Source: Dactylonectria macrodidyma
Taxonomy: Eukaryota > Ascomycota > Sordariomycetes > Hypocreales > Nectriaceae
Assembly (NCBI GenBank): GCA_020744425.1
Contig: JAGMUV010000019.1
Coordinates: 806,001-870,000 of the forward strand
DNA: 64,000 bases
Direction of reading: 5' to 3'
Shown: positions 55,761-64,000 of the stretch, piece by piece
Layout: each line of letters begins with the position of its first letter
Position numbering within the stretch: the stretch's first letter is position 1
Position numbers and translations under genes: made by a program
Notes under the pieces: model-generated
Database searches by the model: none
Told to the model about the DNA's origin: nothing
Seen by the model: the letters and a program-made list of their open reading frames with translations, nothing else

Positions 55761-58700
55761 TTACCACACCCGCTTATCTCCCCCAATGGCCTCATCCTCA
55801 TCATCCTCGACATCGTAGCCCATCTCCCGCACCTCCCGCGCCCGTTCCTTGGCCTTTCGCGCCTGTCGCCATGCATCCCACTTGGCCTGTTGCTCTGGAT
55901 CCTCTGTGCGCGGCTTCAGCAAACCCTTCTTGTGCATGCGCCGGCGGAGCTGGCGCTTCTGCTCAAACGATAACGCGTCGACGTCGATATCGGTCATTTC
56001 GCGGCCATGGTAGGCGTCCAATAAATCAGCCGACCAGTCCCCCATCTCCTCCATGAGCATGTCCATCAGGACGCGACCCTGGCCGCCGGTAGTCCACTGA
56101 TCCAGCTTGACGGGTAGCGCGGTGCCAAAGGTAGGGTCGTCGAAGGACCAGACGCAGGGAGTTTTGCCGCACGACGTAGGACGACAGTACGCGGCGCACA
56201 TGGCCGATTCGGCGGCGTACCAAAGCGAGAAGAGTAAGACCATGATGCCCAAGAACGTAAAACGAAACGATGGCTTGCGGCGGTAGAGACTCGGGACAGG
56301 TAGGCTTAGAGGTACGTAGGACACCGTCCCTGGGCCCACGGGTGTCGTGCAGCTAGTGCAATGGTCGTGGTCTTGAGGATGCGTGTCCGACTTCTCGGCC
56401 GACTTGGTCTCATGCAGGACCTGGTCTTCAAGGCGCTCGATGCCCTTCTTGGCAGTACGGATACCCATGAGGCCGGTTTGCAGGGACTTGCTCATTCGTG
56501 TAAAGGTAGCTAGGTCGCCGTCGGAGTGGTCTGGATCTTGAGGGTTGATCTTGTTACTCTTGGTGTTGAGTCTGGTGTCGAGCTCTAGGTCAAAGTCAAA
56601 GTCGTCGTCCTGTGATGCCTGATCCTCGAGGTTGTTGATGAGAGCTTCCATCCTTGGCGTAGGGGCCTTGCGACCTAGCAAAATTTCCTCGAGATCGTCG
56701 AGGGTTGAATCTTCAATTTGATGAGAGCGCTGAAGTTGCATTAGGTCATCTTTGACAGTTGGTGGCTTGGCCGTGTTCCTCAGTGGCCCTCTGCGCCGCG
56801 GCAGTGAACGAGCGCGCCTTCTTCTCACTCCGGATGACAACGCCGTGGATGCGGATTTCTCGTCCGTCCCCGGATCAGACGTCGTGTCCTGATCGTGACT
56901 CTGCCATGCAACGTCCACCTTGCTTTCTCGAGGCCGTGCAGAAGATCTCGGCCGTGATAATTTAGCATCTTCAGGCGCCTTTTCGTGCACTTTCTCCTCC
57001 CGTATTGATGCACCTGATTTTGGTCGTGGCATATCTTCGTGCGGTTTCTCCTCCCGGGTGGATGCTGAGGATTTCGGTCGGGATGCCTCCTCCACCGGCT
57101 TCTCGTCTCGGATCGATGTTGAGGATTTCGGTCGGGGTATGTCCTCAAGCGTCTTCTCCTCCCGGATTGATGTAGATCTTGGTCGTGGTGCATCATCGAG
57201 CGGCTTCTCCTCTCGGGCAGATTCTGCCCATTTCGGTCGGAGTACGTCCTCCAGCGGTTTGTCTTCTCGGATAGATGCTGCAGATTTTGGTCGGGGTGCA
57301 TCCTCCAGCGTCTTCTCGACCCGTGTGGAAGCTGAAGACCTCGGTCGCGGCAGCCGTGTCTCCTCGCGTGGCTTCTCATCCTTCAGTTCAATCTTCTCCA
57401 CCTTGACCGTCGCTGGAGTCTCAACATAAGCTCCTGTGATTTTCGGAGTTGGCATCGTCAGTGGGTCAGGCTTCGGGGCCCGTGGTGTTGCTTCGACATC
57501 CTCCTTCTCGTCTTCCGAGTCTGAAGACGGAGACGGTGCTCGAACCGAGCCCTTCTCCGAGTGGTTCTCGCCCGGCGCGAAGAGGTTCATCTCCGCTTCT
57601 ATCCTGTCTGTGGGATCTGACTCCGACTGCATACTAGATCTCTTGCTCTTAACAGAGTCAGTGGAACGCGTACGGGGCAGACCGGTAAATCCAACAGTGG
57701 GTTTCGATGTTTCGTTGTTCATCCTTTGGCGTTGCGCATGTCTCGGACCATATTCGGATGCGCGTCGTGGGATGGCGGTTCTGGAATCTGAATCTTGGGT
57801 GGCGGGCTTGTCAGCTGGCAACGGACTGGGCGGCCGTCGTGGCTCCGTGTCCGGCGCAGGGCTGGAGCTCGCAGCTCTTGCCAGCCGTCGCAACAAATCT
57901 CGCGAGTCACCGCGTGTATGGGAATGTGACATGTCAGGTGGTACAACGCCAACCCCGTCGTTTGCTTTGCTTGATTCACCCCGTTCCTCTATAGGCGCAT
58001 GATACTTAGTCTCCAGCGCCTTGAAGATGGTGACGGGCGTGTCGGGTATTCGCTGACCGCCCATCTCAAACGCCGACTTTGGTCGAACCGGATACTCTCT
58101 ATCCCGATCTACGGCAGAAGTCGTCTCCCGGCCAGTTCGGGCCGACAGCGGTCGGGGTTCCTCTGGAGACAGTGAACGAGAGTGGGAGTTTGAGTTTTGC
58201 TCCCGGATCTCCTCCAGCCTTGCTTTTGCCAATGCTCGGCTGGGGATGCCGGTAATCTCGCGTTGACGTATTTCGTCCAACTTGGTGTTTCTAGGTCTCG
58301 GTAGACTCCTGTCTGGGATTGGTATCTGGTACTCAGCCTGAGCCTCACGCTGCCGTATGTCATCTAGCTTCGTATTGCGCTGCCGCCTTTGGGAAGATTC
58401 GATTGGGATATTGCTTCCGGCCTTGACCTCCCTTGACCGGATCTCATCCAGCTTAGTATTCCGCGAGCCTGGGTTGGCTACTCTTGTCCGCGAATTGATA
58501 TCAATCTCACTTCCTTCGTCAAACTTGATTCGGTTGGCAAACGGCCTAGTTCCCATCGAAATCCTAGGACTATCCGATATCTGTAGGTCTCCAGCGGTAA
58601 AGTCCTGGTCGAGCTCCCAGGCAAATTCCTTCTCGGGCGATGCATTCTCTGCGTTCAAAGGAGTGGGCGGAGCCCGGCCTTGCTGGTGCTGTCCATTCTC

Positions 58701-59549
58701 AATCGATGGCCATGGCAGGTCTTCTATCCCTGGGACCAGTGGGGGAATGCGACCTTGGTTTGTTAGATCGTCCTTGGACGGCATGTGCTTCAGTAGCCGC
58801 GACTCCGGCCGAAGCCTACTACTTGGATCATCTGGACGGTGTTCCGCACGGTCTTCGGGTGTGACCCCATTAACCTGTAGGCCAGGGGTATCCTGCGCAG
58901 GTTCTTTTGGTCCAAGTCCTATCCTCGACTTTCCGTACAACGACCTCCGCCTGGGCGTGTCGCTCTTCTCCGGTGAGGGTCGTACTTCTCCTAATGTCGA
59001 GGTTGCTAGAGAGTGGCGCGAAAACGGCCGGGATGGTGCCTTAGTATCCAGGTGATCTTGCCCCAATATCTTCCTCATCCTCTTGTCTTCCTCCTCACGT
59101 CTTGCGCGGGCCACTCGAGGTGCCGGGCTGGGTGACGCATCCATGACAAGGCTCTGGTCGCTCCCCTCCTCATCCTCCTGCATGGCCCGGTTGAATGCAT
59201 CGCTCAGTGACAGTTGCTTTCGGCTCGAGAACGTGACGCCCGTGGGTTTCGGTATGCGCGTGCCCCCAGGTGATGCCAGGCTGCTGCTGCTGCTCCTCCT
59301 TTCCAGAGTCCGCATCTGTGGCTCCGAACTCATACGTCGTACGCCATCTCCAAACGCGCTTGTCCGATACTTGCTCGTGTTGAGCTGTGGTTGATCGTTT
59401 TCTTTATCTTTGAGCTTCGTGTTGTTGATGTCGTCTCCTCGAGAGGCGGTACTGGAGAATAGCGGCTTCCTGCCTGACTCCTTGACGACAAGCAGGCTCG
59501 TGGGTCTCCCATTTGGCCGTTTGGCCAGAGGATCTTTGTCGCGTTCCAT
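55761..59549 (-). CDS. Large repeat-containing single-pass membrane protein, 1262 aa
   Basis: Single exon, product not recognised. The first 1000 residues are low-complexity and highly charged, with LSLSDAFNRAMQEDEE near residue 115. Three copies of about 28 residues with core RNTKLDEIRxRE lie at about 356-450. A later array of seven or eight copies of a 19-residue unit (RPKSxASxREEKPLED) spans about 730-873. The acidic-then-helical segment LDDLEEILLGRK is near 950. Around residue 1090 a hydrophobic helix (FTFLGIMVLLFSLWYAAESA) is followed by a Cys-rich piece (CAAYCRPTSCGKTPCVW), then a long helical charged C-terminus (FEQKRQLRRRMHKKG). This suggests a membrane-anchored scaffold, perhaps at the ER/nuclear envelope or spindle pole, but that is a guess. 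No lesions. Confidence 0.82.
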   Translation of the reverse strand: MERDKDPLAKRPNGRPTSLLVVKESGRKPLFSSTASRGDDINNTKLKDKENDQPQLNTSKYRTSAFGDGVRRMSSEPQMRTLERRSSSSSLASPGGTRIPKPTGVTFSSRKQLSLSDAFNRAMQEDEEGSDQSLVMDASPSPAPRVARARREEEDKRMRKILGQDHLDTKAPSRPFSRHSLATSTLGEVRPSPEKSDTPRRRSLYGKSRIGLGPKEPAQDTPGLQVNGVTPEDRAEHRPDDPSSRLRPESRLLKHMPSKDDLTNQGRIPPLVPGIEDLPWPSIENGQHQQGRAPPTPLNAENASPEKEFAWELDQDFTAGDLQISDSPRISMGTRPFANRIKFDEGSEIDINSRTRVANPGSRNTKLDEIRSREVKAGSNIPIESSQRRQRNTKLDDIRQREAQAEYQIPIPDRSLPRPRNTKLDEIRQREITGIPSRALAKARLEEIREQNSNSHSRSLSPEEPRPLSARTGRETTSAVDRDREYPVRPKSAFEMGGQRIPDTPVTIFKALETKYHAPIEERGESSKANDGVGVVPPDMSHSHTRGDSRDLLRRLARAASSSPAPDTEPRRPPSPLPADKPATQDSDSRTAIPRRASEYGPRHAQRQRMNNETSKPTVGFTGLPRTRSTDSVKSKRSSMQSESDPTDRIEAEMNLFAPGENHSEKGSVRAPSPSSDSEDEKEDVEATPRAPKPDPLTMPTPKITGAYVETPATVKVEKIELKDEKPREETRLPRPRSSASTRVEKTLEDAPRPKSAASIREDKPLEDVLRPKWAESAREEKPLDDAPRPRSTSIREEKTLEDIPRPKSSTSIRDEKPVEEASRPKSSASTREEKPHEDMPRPKSGASIREEKVHEKAPEDAKLSRPRSSARPRESKVDVAWQSHDQDTTSDPGTDEKSASTALSSGVRRRRARSLPRRRGPLRNTAKPPTVKDDLMQLQRSHQIEDSTLDDLEEILLGRKAPTPRMEALINNLEDQASQDDDFDFDLELDTRLNTKSNKINPQDPDHSDGDLATFTRMSKSLQTGLMGIRTAKKGIERLEDQVLHETKSAEKSDTHPQDHDHCTSCTTPVGPGTVSYVPLSLPVPSLYRRKPSFRFTFLGIMVLLFSLWYAAESAMCAAYCRPTSCGKTPCVWSFDDPTFGTALPVKLDQWTTGGQGRVLMDMLMEEMGDWSADLLDAYHGREMTDIDVDALSFEQKRQLRRRMHKKGLLKPRTEDPEQQAKWDAWRQARKAKERAREVREMGYDVEDDEDEAIGGDKRVW
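56930..57360 (-). repeat. In-frame repeat array, 19-residue unit
   Basis: Seven or eight diverged copies of a 57-bp unit coding (A/P)RPKSxxSxREEKPLED inside the large membrane protein. In-frame expansion and variable copies are visible; length is likely to vary between strains. Confidence 0.75.
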
Positions 59550-60897
59550 CGCCGGGGTTGGCGACAGCAGTTGGACCAGTGGCGTTGAATCAGAAGGCGG
59601 ATAGATGCATCGTTGTCATCAAGGTCAAGCTCGGATCGTCGGCGCGTTCATAGCAATGGAGGCAATTGCGCGACGGACAGGACGGGTGTTTCGTGTAAAA
59701 CAGCTGTTCAAGAGTACAAAAAGTGCGACGAGCTCTCGTTCGGCGAGCAAGCACAGCAAACAGAGGTTATCGCAAGGTTGGTCAAATGTTTTGGTAAAGT
59801 CGTGCTAGGCGCGTTGGAAGCGGCCGAGCTTTGGGGCCGTCTTGGCGGTCCGCGACTGCCAAGTCTGCCATTCTGTCCTCCGCTCCTGCCGTTTCGTCGC
59901 TTCTGCGTCAGGTTCGCCTAGCTTCCCCTGTCCGGAGCCGGGAAAGGTGATTTATCCGGCGGCAGACTCATCTCATTGGCGGCTTTTGATCAACAATCGA
60001 CCGTTGGGCTCCACACATTTACAGATGCCATGTCCGTGAATCAAGAAAGAACACTGCGTGAATGAATAAATGAAAGGAATTTGGAGGAACGCAAGACATT
60101 AACCGAGTTTTAAAAACAAATATCAAAAGTTTATTTCATCAGCTGGTATTTGAATACTAGCCGTACATATCATAGTTCATCCAGGATTAAACTCTTTCTA
60201 AGAGATACACCCGACCACCTCCTATAATTTCTAAGTACCTGCCTGTAGGTACAGGTGTGGGCCCGGAGTGAGAACTTCAGTAACGAAGAGTTCCACAATC
60301 TTCAAGCAAATTTACCTCAGCATCACTTGGTTAACCTACAAGATTGGAAATTAAGGACTACAACCTTTGCGCACAAGGTCTTAATGCTGGTGCCAACTGA
60401 CTCATTTAATTATCTATCAGATAAATGATCAAGTGTTGGTAGCTAGATACAAGATAAGGCCAGTTTGAGAGCTTCGTCCACAGCTCGCGATTGCCAATCT
60501 TACCATGTTGGAAATACGGTGTTATCAGATGTGCAGTTGTGCAGTTTCGCGCAACTACATTTATATGTGGCGGATGACAGACAGAAGATAATGAACAGCT
60601 ACTAGTTCAGTAACATTAAACGCGAGTATGCATCCACATGCAGGAGAAAGGTGGGTGAACATCCTCTCTGGAGATAATGCGTAAACCTTATCTTTGAAAT
60701 TCTCAAGGAATTTCTTATTCATACCTGCTTGCTCCAGGCCAAAAAAAAAACCTCTTCAGGTACCTAGACTTCTGGTACTAAGGACCAGACATTATCTAGA
60801 CTTGAAGTCCAGCCGTTTGTAGCCTCCGAGCGTTCTAGTTCTAGTCGGTTCTGGATAAATGATCCAGCATGAGAAGACGTGTAGTTAGCCATGGCTA
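59550..60897. other. Intergenic
   Basis: Promoter of the repeat protein and 3' flank of the LOV gene. No gene or RNA found; AT-richer from 60,050 on. Confidence 0.5.
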
Positions 60898-62278
60898 TCA
60901 CTGAATTAGAGGCGGGATGGCATCCGGAGACTCGACGAGGTCGATTTGGCATCCAACGAAGTACCTGGTTTCAGGCGTGTCCCAAGGGATGGGGATTATC
61001 GTCATCAGGTTCAAAAACGGCTTGCCCCCTTTCCTATAATTAATCATGCTCTGCTGAATCTCGTGTCCGCTCTGGATCATCTTCTTGAGACTGTAAACGG
61101 CAGTGTCATCGACGTATACTCGCTTCGACCCAGCCTGGACTTTTCCATCAGGCGCCTGTAGAAAGCGACAGTTTTTTCCAATTATTTCATGGCGACTGTA
61201 TCCTGTGAGATTCTGGAACCCTTCAGACGCATATATAATAGGCCAGTCATCTAGAACTGCGTCACACACGACGAAAACGCCCGAAAAGTTGAGTGCGCTC
61301 ATATCTATCTTGGGGTCTTTGCGAGTAGAAACAAGCCATAGGGCCTTGAATATGTCGAAATTAGACGTCTCGTTTCTGGGCTCCTGACTTGATGACAATT
61401 CAGGGTTGGCTGGGTTGCTAAAGAAAGAGCTGTTCAGTATCGGAAACATCGGTTGTTGATGCTGCACGTCATATTGAAGCTCGTCAAGCCTTGTGCTTGC
61501 TGTATCTTTTGAAGTAATTGCCCATTCGACGTCGGAAGGAGGTATAACCGGCGACCCAGGAAAAGAAGCGGGAGGGGAATCCCAGAGTGATTCCGTGTAT
61601 TCGAGAAACCGGTTCAAGGCGAAATGAGCGTCTGTTACATGCCCCTCGGAGCCTTGCTCTTCCACTATGCTGGCCAGTTCGATGCGGTCGATCTCCAAGG
61701 CCTTAAGTTGTGACTGGATTTGTTTGAATTCTTCTTTGAAATCAGACTCCATGCGTTTTGTGCGCTCGTCGATTGATGTCGTAGTAAAACTTCGAAATAG
61801 GCAACGATCAGCGCCAAAACTCATGTATCCAGCGAGCCATGGATACTTACAGTGTCACAGCATTGGCTGCAAGATTGAGCGACGCTTTATACGTGAGGAT
61901 CGTGTCCCTAAAGAGTTGAATCTCCTTGTCTTTAAATGCCCAAACGATTTTCTTCCATGTGCGAACCTTCCTGGTCCCATCGCTGGAAGCCTGAGTATAG
62001 CTCTGAAGAGTGAGCGTGAACTCTTGAAATATGTCCAGGCAATTTTCCAAAGCAGCCTTGAGAGGGTCACACAACGATCTGTTGTCGTCTAGTTTCTGCT
62101 GCAAGTGCGTGAGGCGTTCAAGGGTGCCATGCAATGCCTTCAAGTCTGTTGAGAGTGATGCGATGTCCTTGGGGGCGCTTTGCAGGCTGTCAATGAGCTC
62201 AAATAGCCTTCTTGAGCCATGCAGAGCGACGCCCAGGATGCCTATGACGCTCGCCGTAACGGAGAGCGGATCTGCCAT
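60898..62278 (-). CDS. STAND/HeLo-like N-terminal domain fused to a WC-1-type LOV photosensor, 439 aa, 2 exons
   Basis: Exon 1 62278-61851, intron 61850-61790 (GTAAGT...TTCGAAG), exon 2 61789-60898. The N-terminus (MADPLSVTASVIGILGVALHGSRRLF, then DIASLSTDLKALHGTLERL) matches the fungal N-terminal domain found on STAND/NLR proteins and PigL-type proteins. A coiled-coil-prone helix (about 146-190, KRMESDFKEEFKQIQSQLKAL) and a variable linker follow. The LOV domain (about 310-430) has FVVCDA, YASEGFQNLTGYSRHEIIGKN, and CRFLQ with the photoactive Cys at about residue 350. The 11-residue insert typical of WC-1/VVD, INYRKGGKPFLNL with both flavin-binding Asn, and FVGCQIDL with the Gln complete it. 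All flavin positions are present, so it should bind FAD/FMN and form a Cys adduct in blue light. The alternative start at 62353 adds 25 residues without family character. Confidence 0.87.
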
Positions 62279-63463
62279 AATGGGTGCTGCATCGGCGGCC
62301 TGGGGATAGCAAGATGAATGAAAATGAGTGAGTTCGCAAAATTGAAAATGCATTGCGACGCCTTCCCTGTGCCATGTGGCCTTGGAGGGCCAATAGGATA
62401 AAGCCTGAAATGAGATAAGCCACCACGAAGCAAGCCACTTTCAATGCTCGCTCACTGAGACGACGAGCGTATTCGTGCGAAAATGCACAGCTAGGCGTAA
62501 GTGGAAGGGGAGAAAATGCGATAAGTTACCTCTTGACAGGCTCGATGATCTCCTGATATGTCATTGGTCTAGCCAGGGCCTTTGCTGGCCGGTTTTCCTG
62601 CGTTTGCTAGTTAGCCAAGGGGTCAATGAAACACCAAGGAACTCTGAGTCCCAACAAAACAACCTGCCAACTCAATTGGGAAATCAGATTCCTCAAATAG
62701 ACCAAACACGGATAACATTACTTGAGTAGGTTCGACTTCTTGGGGACCTGTAGTCAACGTCCAGGCATGGAATGTCTGTCAGGAAGATGAAGGCGCGTGA
62801 GAGGCCAAAAGTATCCCGCAATTCGGTTGTGGTTGAATCGGATTCCTGGCCAGGTTCATTCTGCCATCTAGTCTTGCCTAACTCAAGTTATTGACCACTT
62901 ACACACAACCAGTTGATGTTGTTCATCGAGCTATGCATCTGGTGCATGGATGCGTGTCAGATTTGGCGACAGCGCACCAATTGGCAACCAGTCGCTCAAA
63001 ACACACAATCACCAACCTCTCAAAACTCGTATCCTCTAACTTGAGTGCTTCAGGATCTAGAAATACACTCTGAGATACAAGATTCGATTCATCTATATCA
63101 AGCCTATGCTGAATAAGCAGGGCCGATAGTCTGCATGAGTCTCCACACTGCCCACTTGGTCCAATGCGCCCTGTACGCCCTACATTCAACAATGACTCAG
63201 TGCAAGACTGCGACTCATCTACTCCCTAGACTCATACGAATTTTCTATTCTACATAGCTACTGTGAGTCAATTGGCCACTTAAAGAGTTCCACTGGACAC
63301 TTCCCTCCTGTGCTTGATCCCTTGGTGTTTGTCGTTGAGCAAGCATCTGCGAAACACCTAGAGACAGCCATCCAAGGAACTCGACTTAAACACTGGGCTA
63401 CCAGGCAGGCTTAAACAAACCCATTCAACTCGTCTATCTCTTATATCCTCTGACTAGTTCATA
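62279..63463. other. Divergent intergenic region, LOV gene / AATase-like gene
   Basis: 1.2 kb. A 90-codon minus-strand frame at 62923-63192 has no known family character. No gene annotated. The two genes are divergently transcribed. Confidence 0.5.
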
Positions 63464-64000
63464 ATGGCGGAGAGTCCTACTCCCCTGGCAATCCGGCCCC
63501 TTGGCGCCGTGTAAGCAACCCCTCTTCTCTTCCCAACTCTCACCACCAAAGAAATGATCACCAACGCAACTCCTCTAGGGAACTCTACTCATCCAGCCGC
63601 CACCCGCTAGGCCTATACCGCTGCGTCGTCCTCACAGGACGCTACACCAACCCGCCGCCGGGAACCAATGCTGACGCCGCCGTCTTCGCCGCCCTCAGCC
63701 GGTTAGTGTCCGCGCACCCGATGCTTCGCGTAGGCATCATCGGCGAGGACACAGACGCGGCGCATTTTTCGCACGTGGCTGAGGTCGACCTGCAGAAGCA
63801 CGTCGGCTTCCGCACACTCCCGGCCGGCGGCCATGGGTATGAGGCCGGGCTCGAGGCCGTTCATGCTTGGTGCCACGATCAGCTGTGGCCGGACATTGAG
63901 ACAAGGCCGCCGTGGCGCGTCATCGTCGTGCGGCCCGAGGGCGGGGAGCCGTTTGAGGATATTGTCTTTGCATTCCATCATTCTCTCATGGATGGCACCA
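63464..64000 (+). CDS. Alcohol acetyltransferase (AATase/condensation superfamily), N-terminal part, cut by window end
   Basis: The start at 63464 (MAESPTPLAIRPLGAV) is spliced, GT|GTAAGC to TCTAG|GGAACTC, to ELYSSSRHPLGLYRCVVLTGRYTN. The sequence reads ALSRLVSAHPMLRVGIIGED and RPPWRVIVV, and ends at FAFHHSLMDGT. HHSLMDG is the HxxxD catalytic motif of AATase/BAHD-like and condensation-type acyltransferases. The opening GLYRCVVLTGRY with RHPLGL is typical of fungal alcohol acetyltransferases. It would transfer acetyl (or another acyl) groups from CoA to an alcohol. The C-terminal two-thirds lie outside the window. Confidence 0.85.

Noticed and set aside
57436..59055. Two + strand frames (188 and 232 aa) over the large repeat protein
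   Set aside because: Ser/Arg-rich shadows of the minus-strand coding repeats.
62923..63192. 89-aa minus frame upstream of the LOV gene
   Set aside because: No family match I can see, no good splice link to the LOV gene, ordinary codon use; possible fragment but not supportable.
1..64000. CRISPR array or bacterial operon structure
   Set aside because: Eukaryotic genome with spliced genes; no regularly spaced repeats outside coding repeat arrays.

Overview
The window is nuclear DNA of a filamentous ascomycete, most likely a Sordariomycete and perhaps Hypocreales (inferred; I could not run a search). The evidence is many short introns (about 50-75 nt, GT-AG, CTAAC/CTGAC-like branch sites), Zn2Cys6 and fungal-MHR regulators, a NACHT-ankyrin NLR with a sigma-type amyloid motif, a WC-1-type LOV domain, and fungus-only families (DUF3533/SNG1, AATase). 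There are no operons, phage or CRISPR.

Left part (1-10.9 kb): a pantothenate/allantoate-type MFS transporter, a broken sigma-NACHT-ankyrin NLR (four in-frame stops and two frameshifts), and a PD-(D/E)XK-like nuclease-fold protein ending in a SUMO-interaction motif, then an AT-rich block. A DUF2306 membrane protein follows.

Metabolic block (12.8-26.5 kb): a CocE/X-Pro-type serine hydrolase and an aldehyde dehydrogenase fire divergently from a 0.73-kb promoter. A Zn2Cys6 regulator, two SnoaL-like proteins, a carotenoid-oxygenase/lignostilbene-dioxygenase-type enzyme and a DUF3533 membrane protein follow. The 9-bp element CGGGTTCCG (a CGG-N3-CCG zinc-cluster palindrome) occurs three times in the divergent promoter and once near the SnoaL genes. 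The dioxygenase promoter carries a 30-bp direct repeat, each copy holding CGG-N10-CCG plus a GATA core. I read this as a catabolic cluster (ester hydrolysis, alkene cleavage to an aldehyde, oxidation to the acid) under its own regulator.

Middle (27-39 kb): a dead protein-kinase relic; a secreted two-exon protein; a tartrate/D-malate-type dehydrogenase next to a fluoroacetate-dehalogenase-like hydrolase; and two genes that look like the separated halves of one transcription factor (Zn2Cys6 on +, MHR on -). An intron-containing tRNA-His(GTG) follows. From 39.25 to 48.73 kb I see no gene, only repeats and a pyrimidine-rich leader.

Right part (48.7-64 kb): mostly housekeeping genes, namely a TBC RabGAP with a serine/threonine repeat block, a UBE2D-like E2, RRP1/NOP52, and a large repeat-bearing single-pass membrane protein. 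Next is a 439-aa protein fusing a STAND/HeLo-like N-terminal domain to a complete WC-1-type LOV photosensor, the most unusual gene here. The 5' end of an alcohol acetyltransferase (AATase) runs off the right edge.
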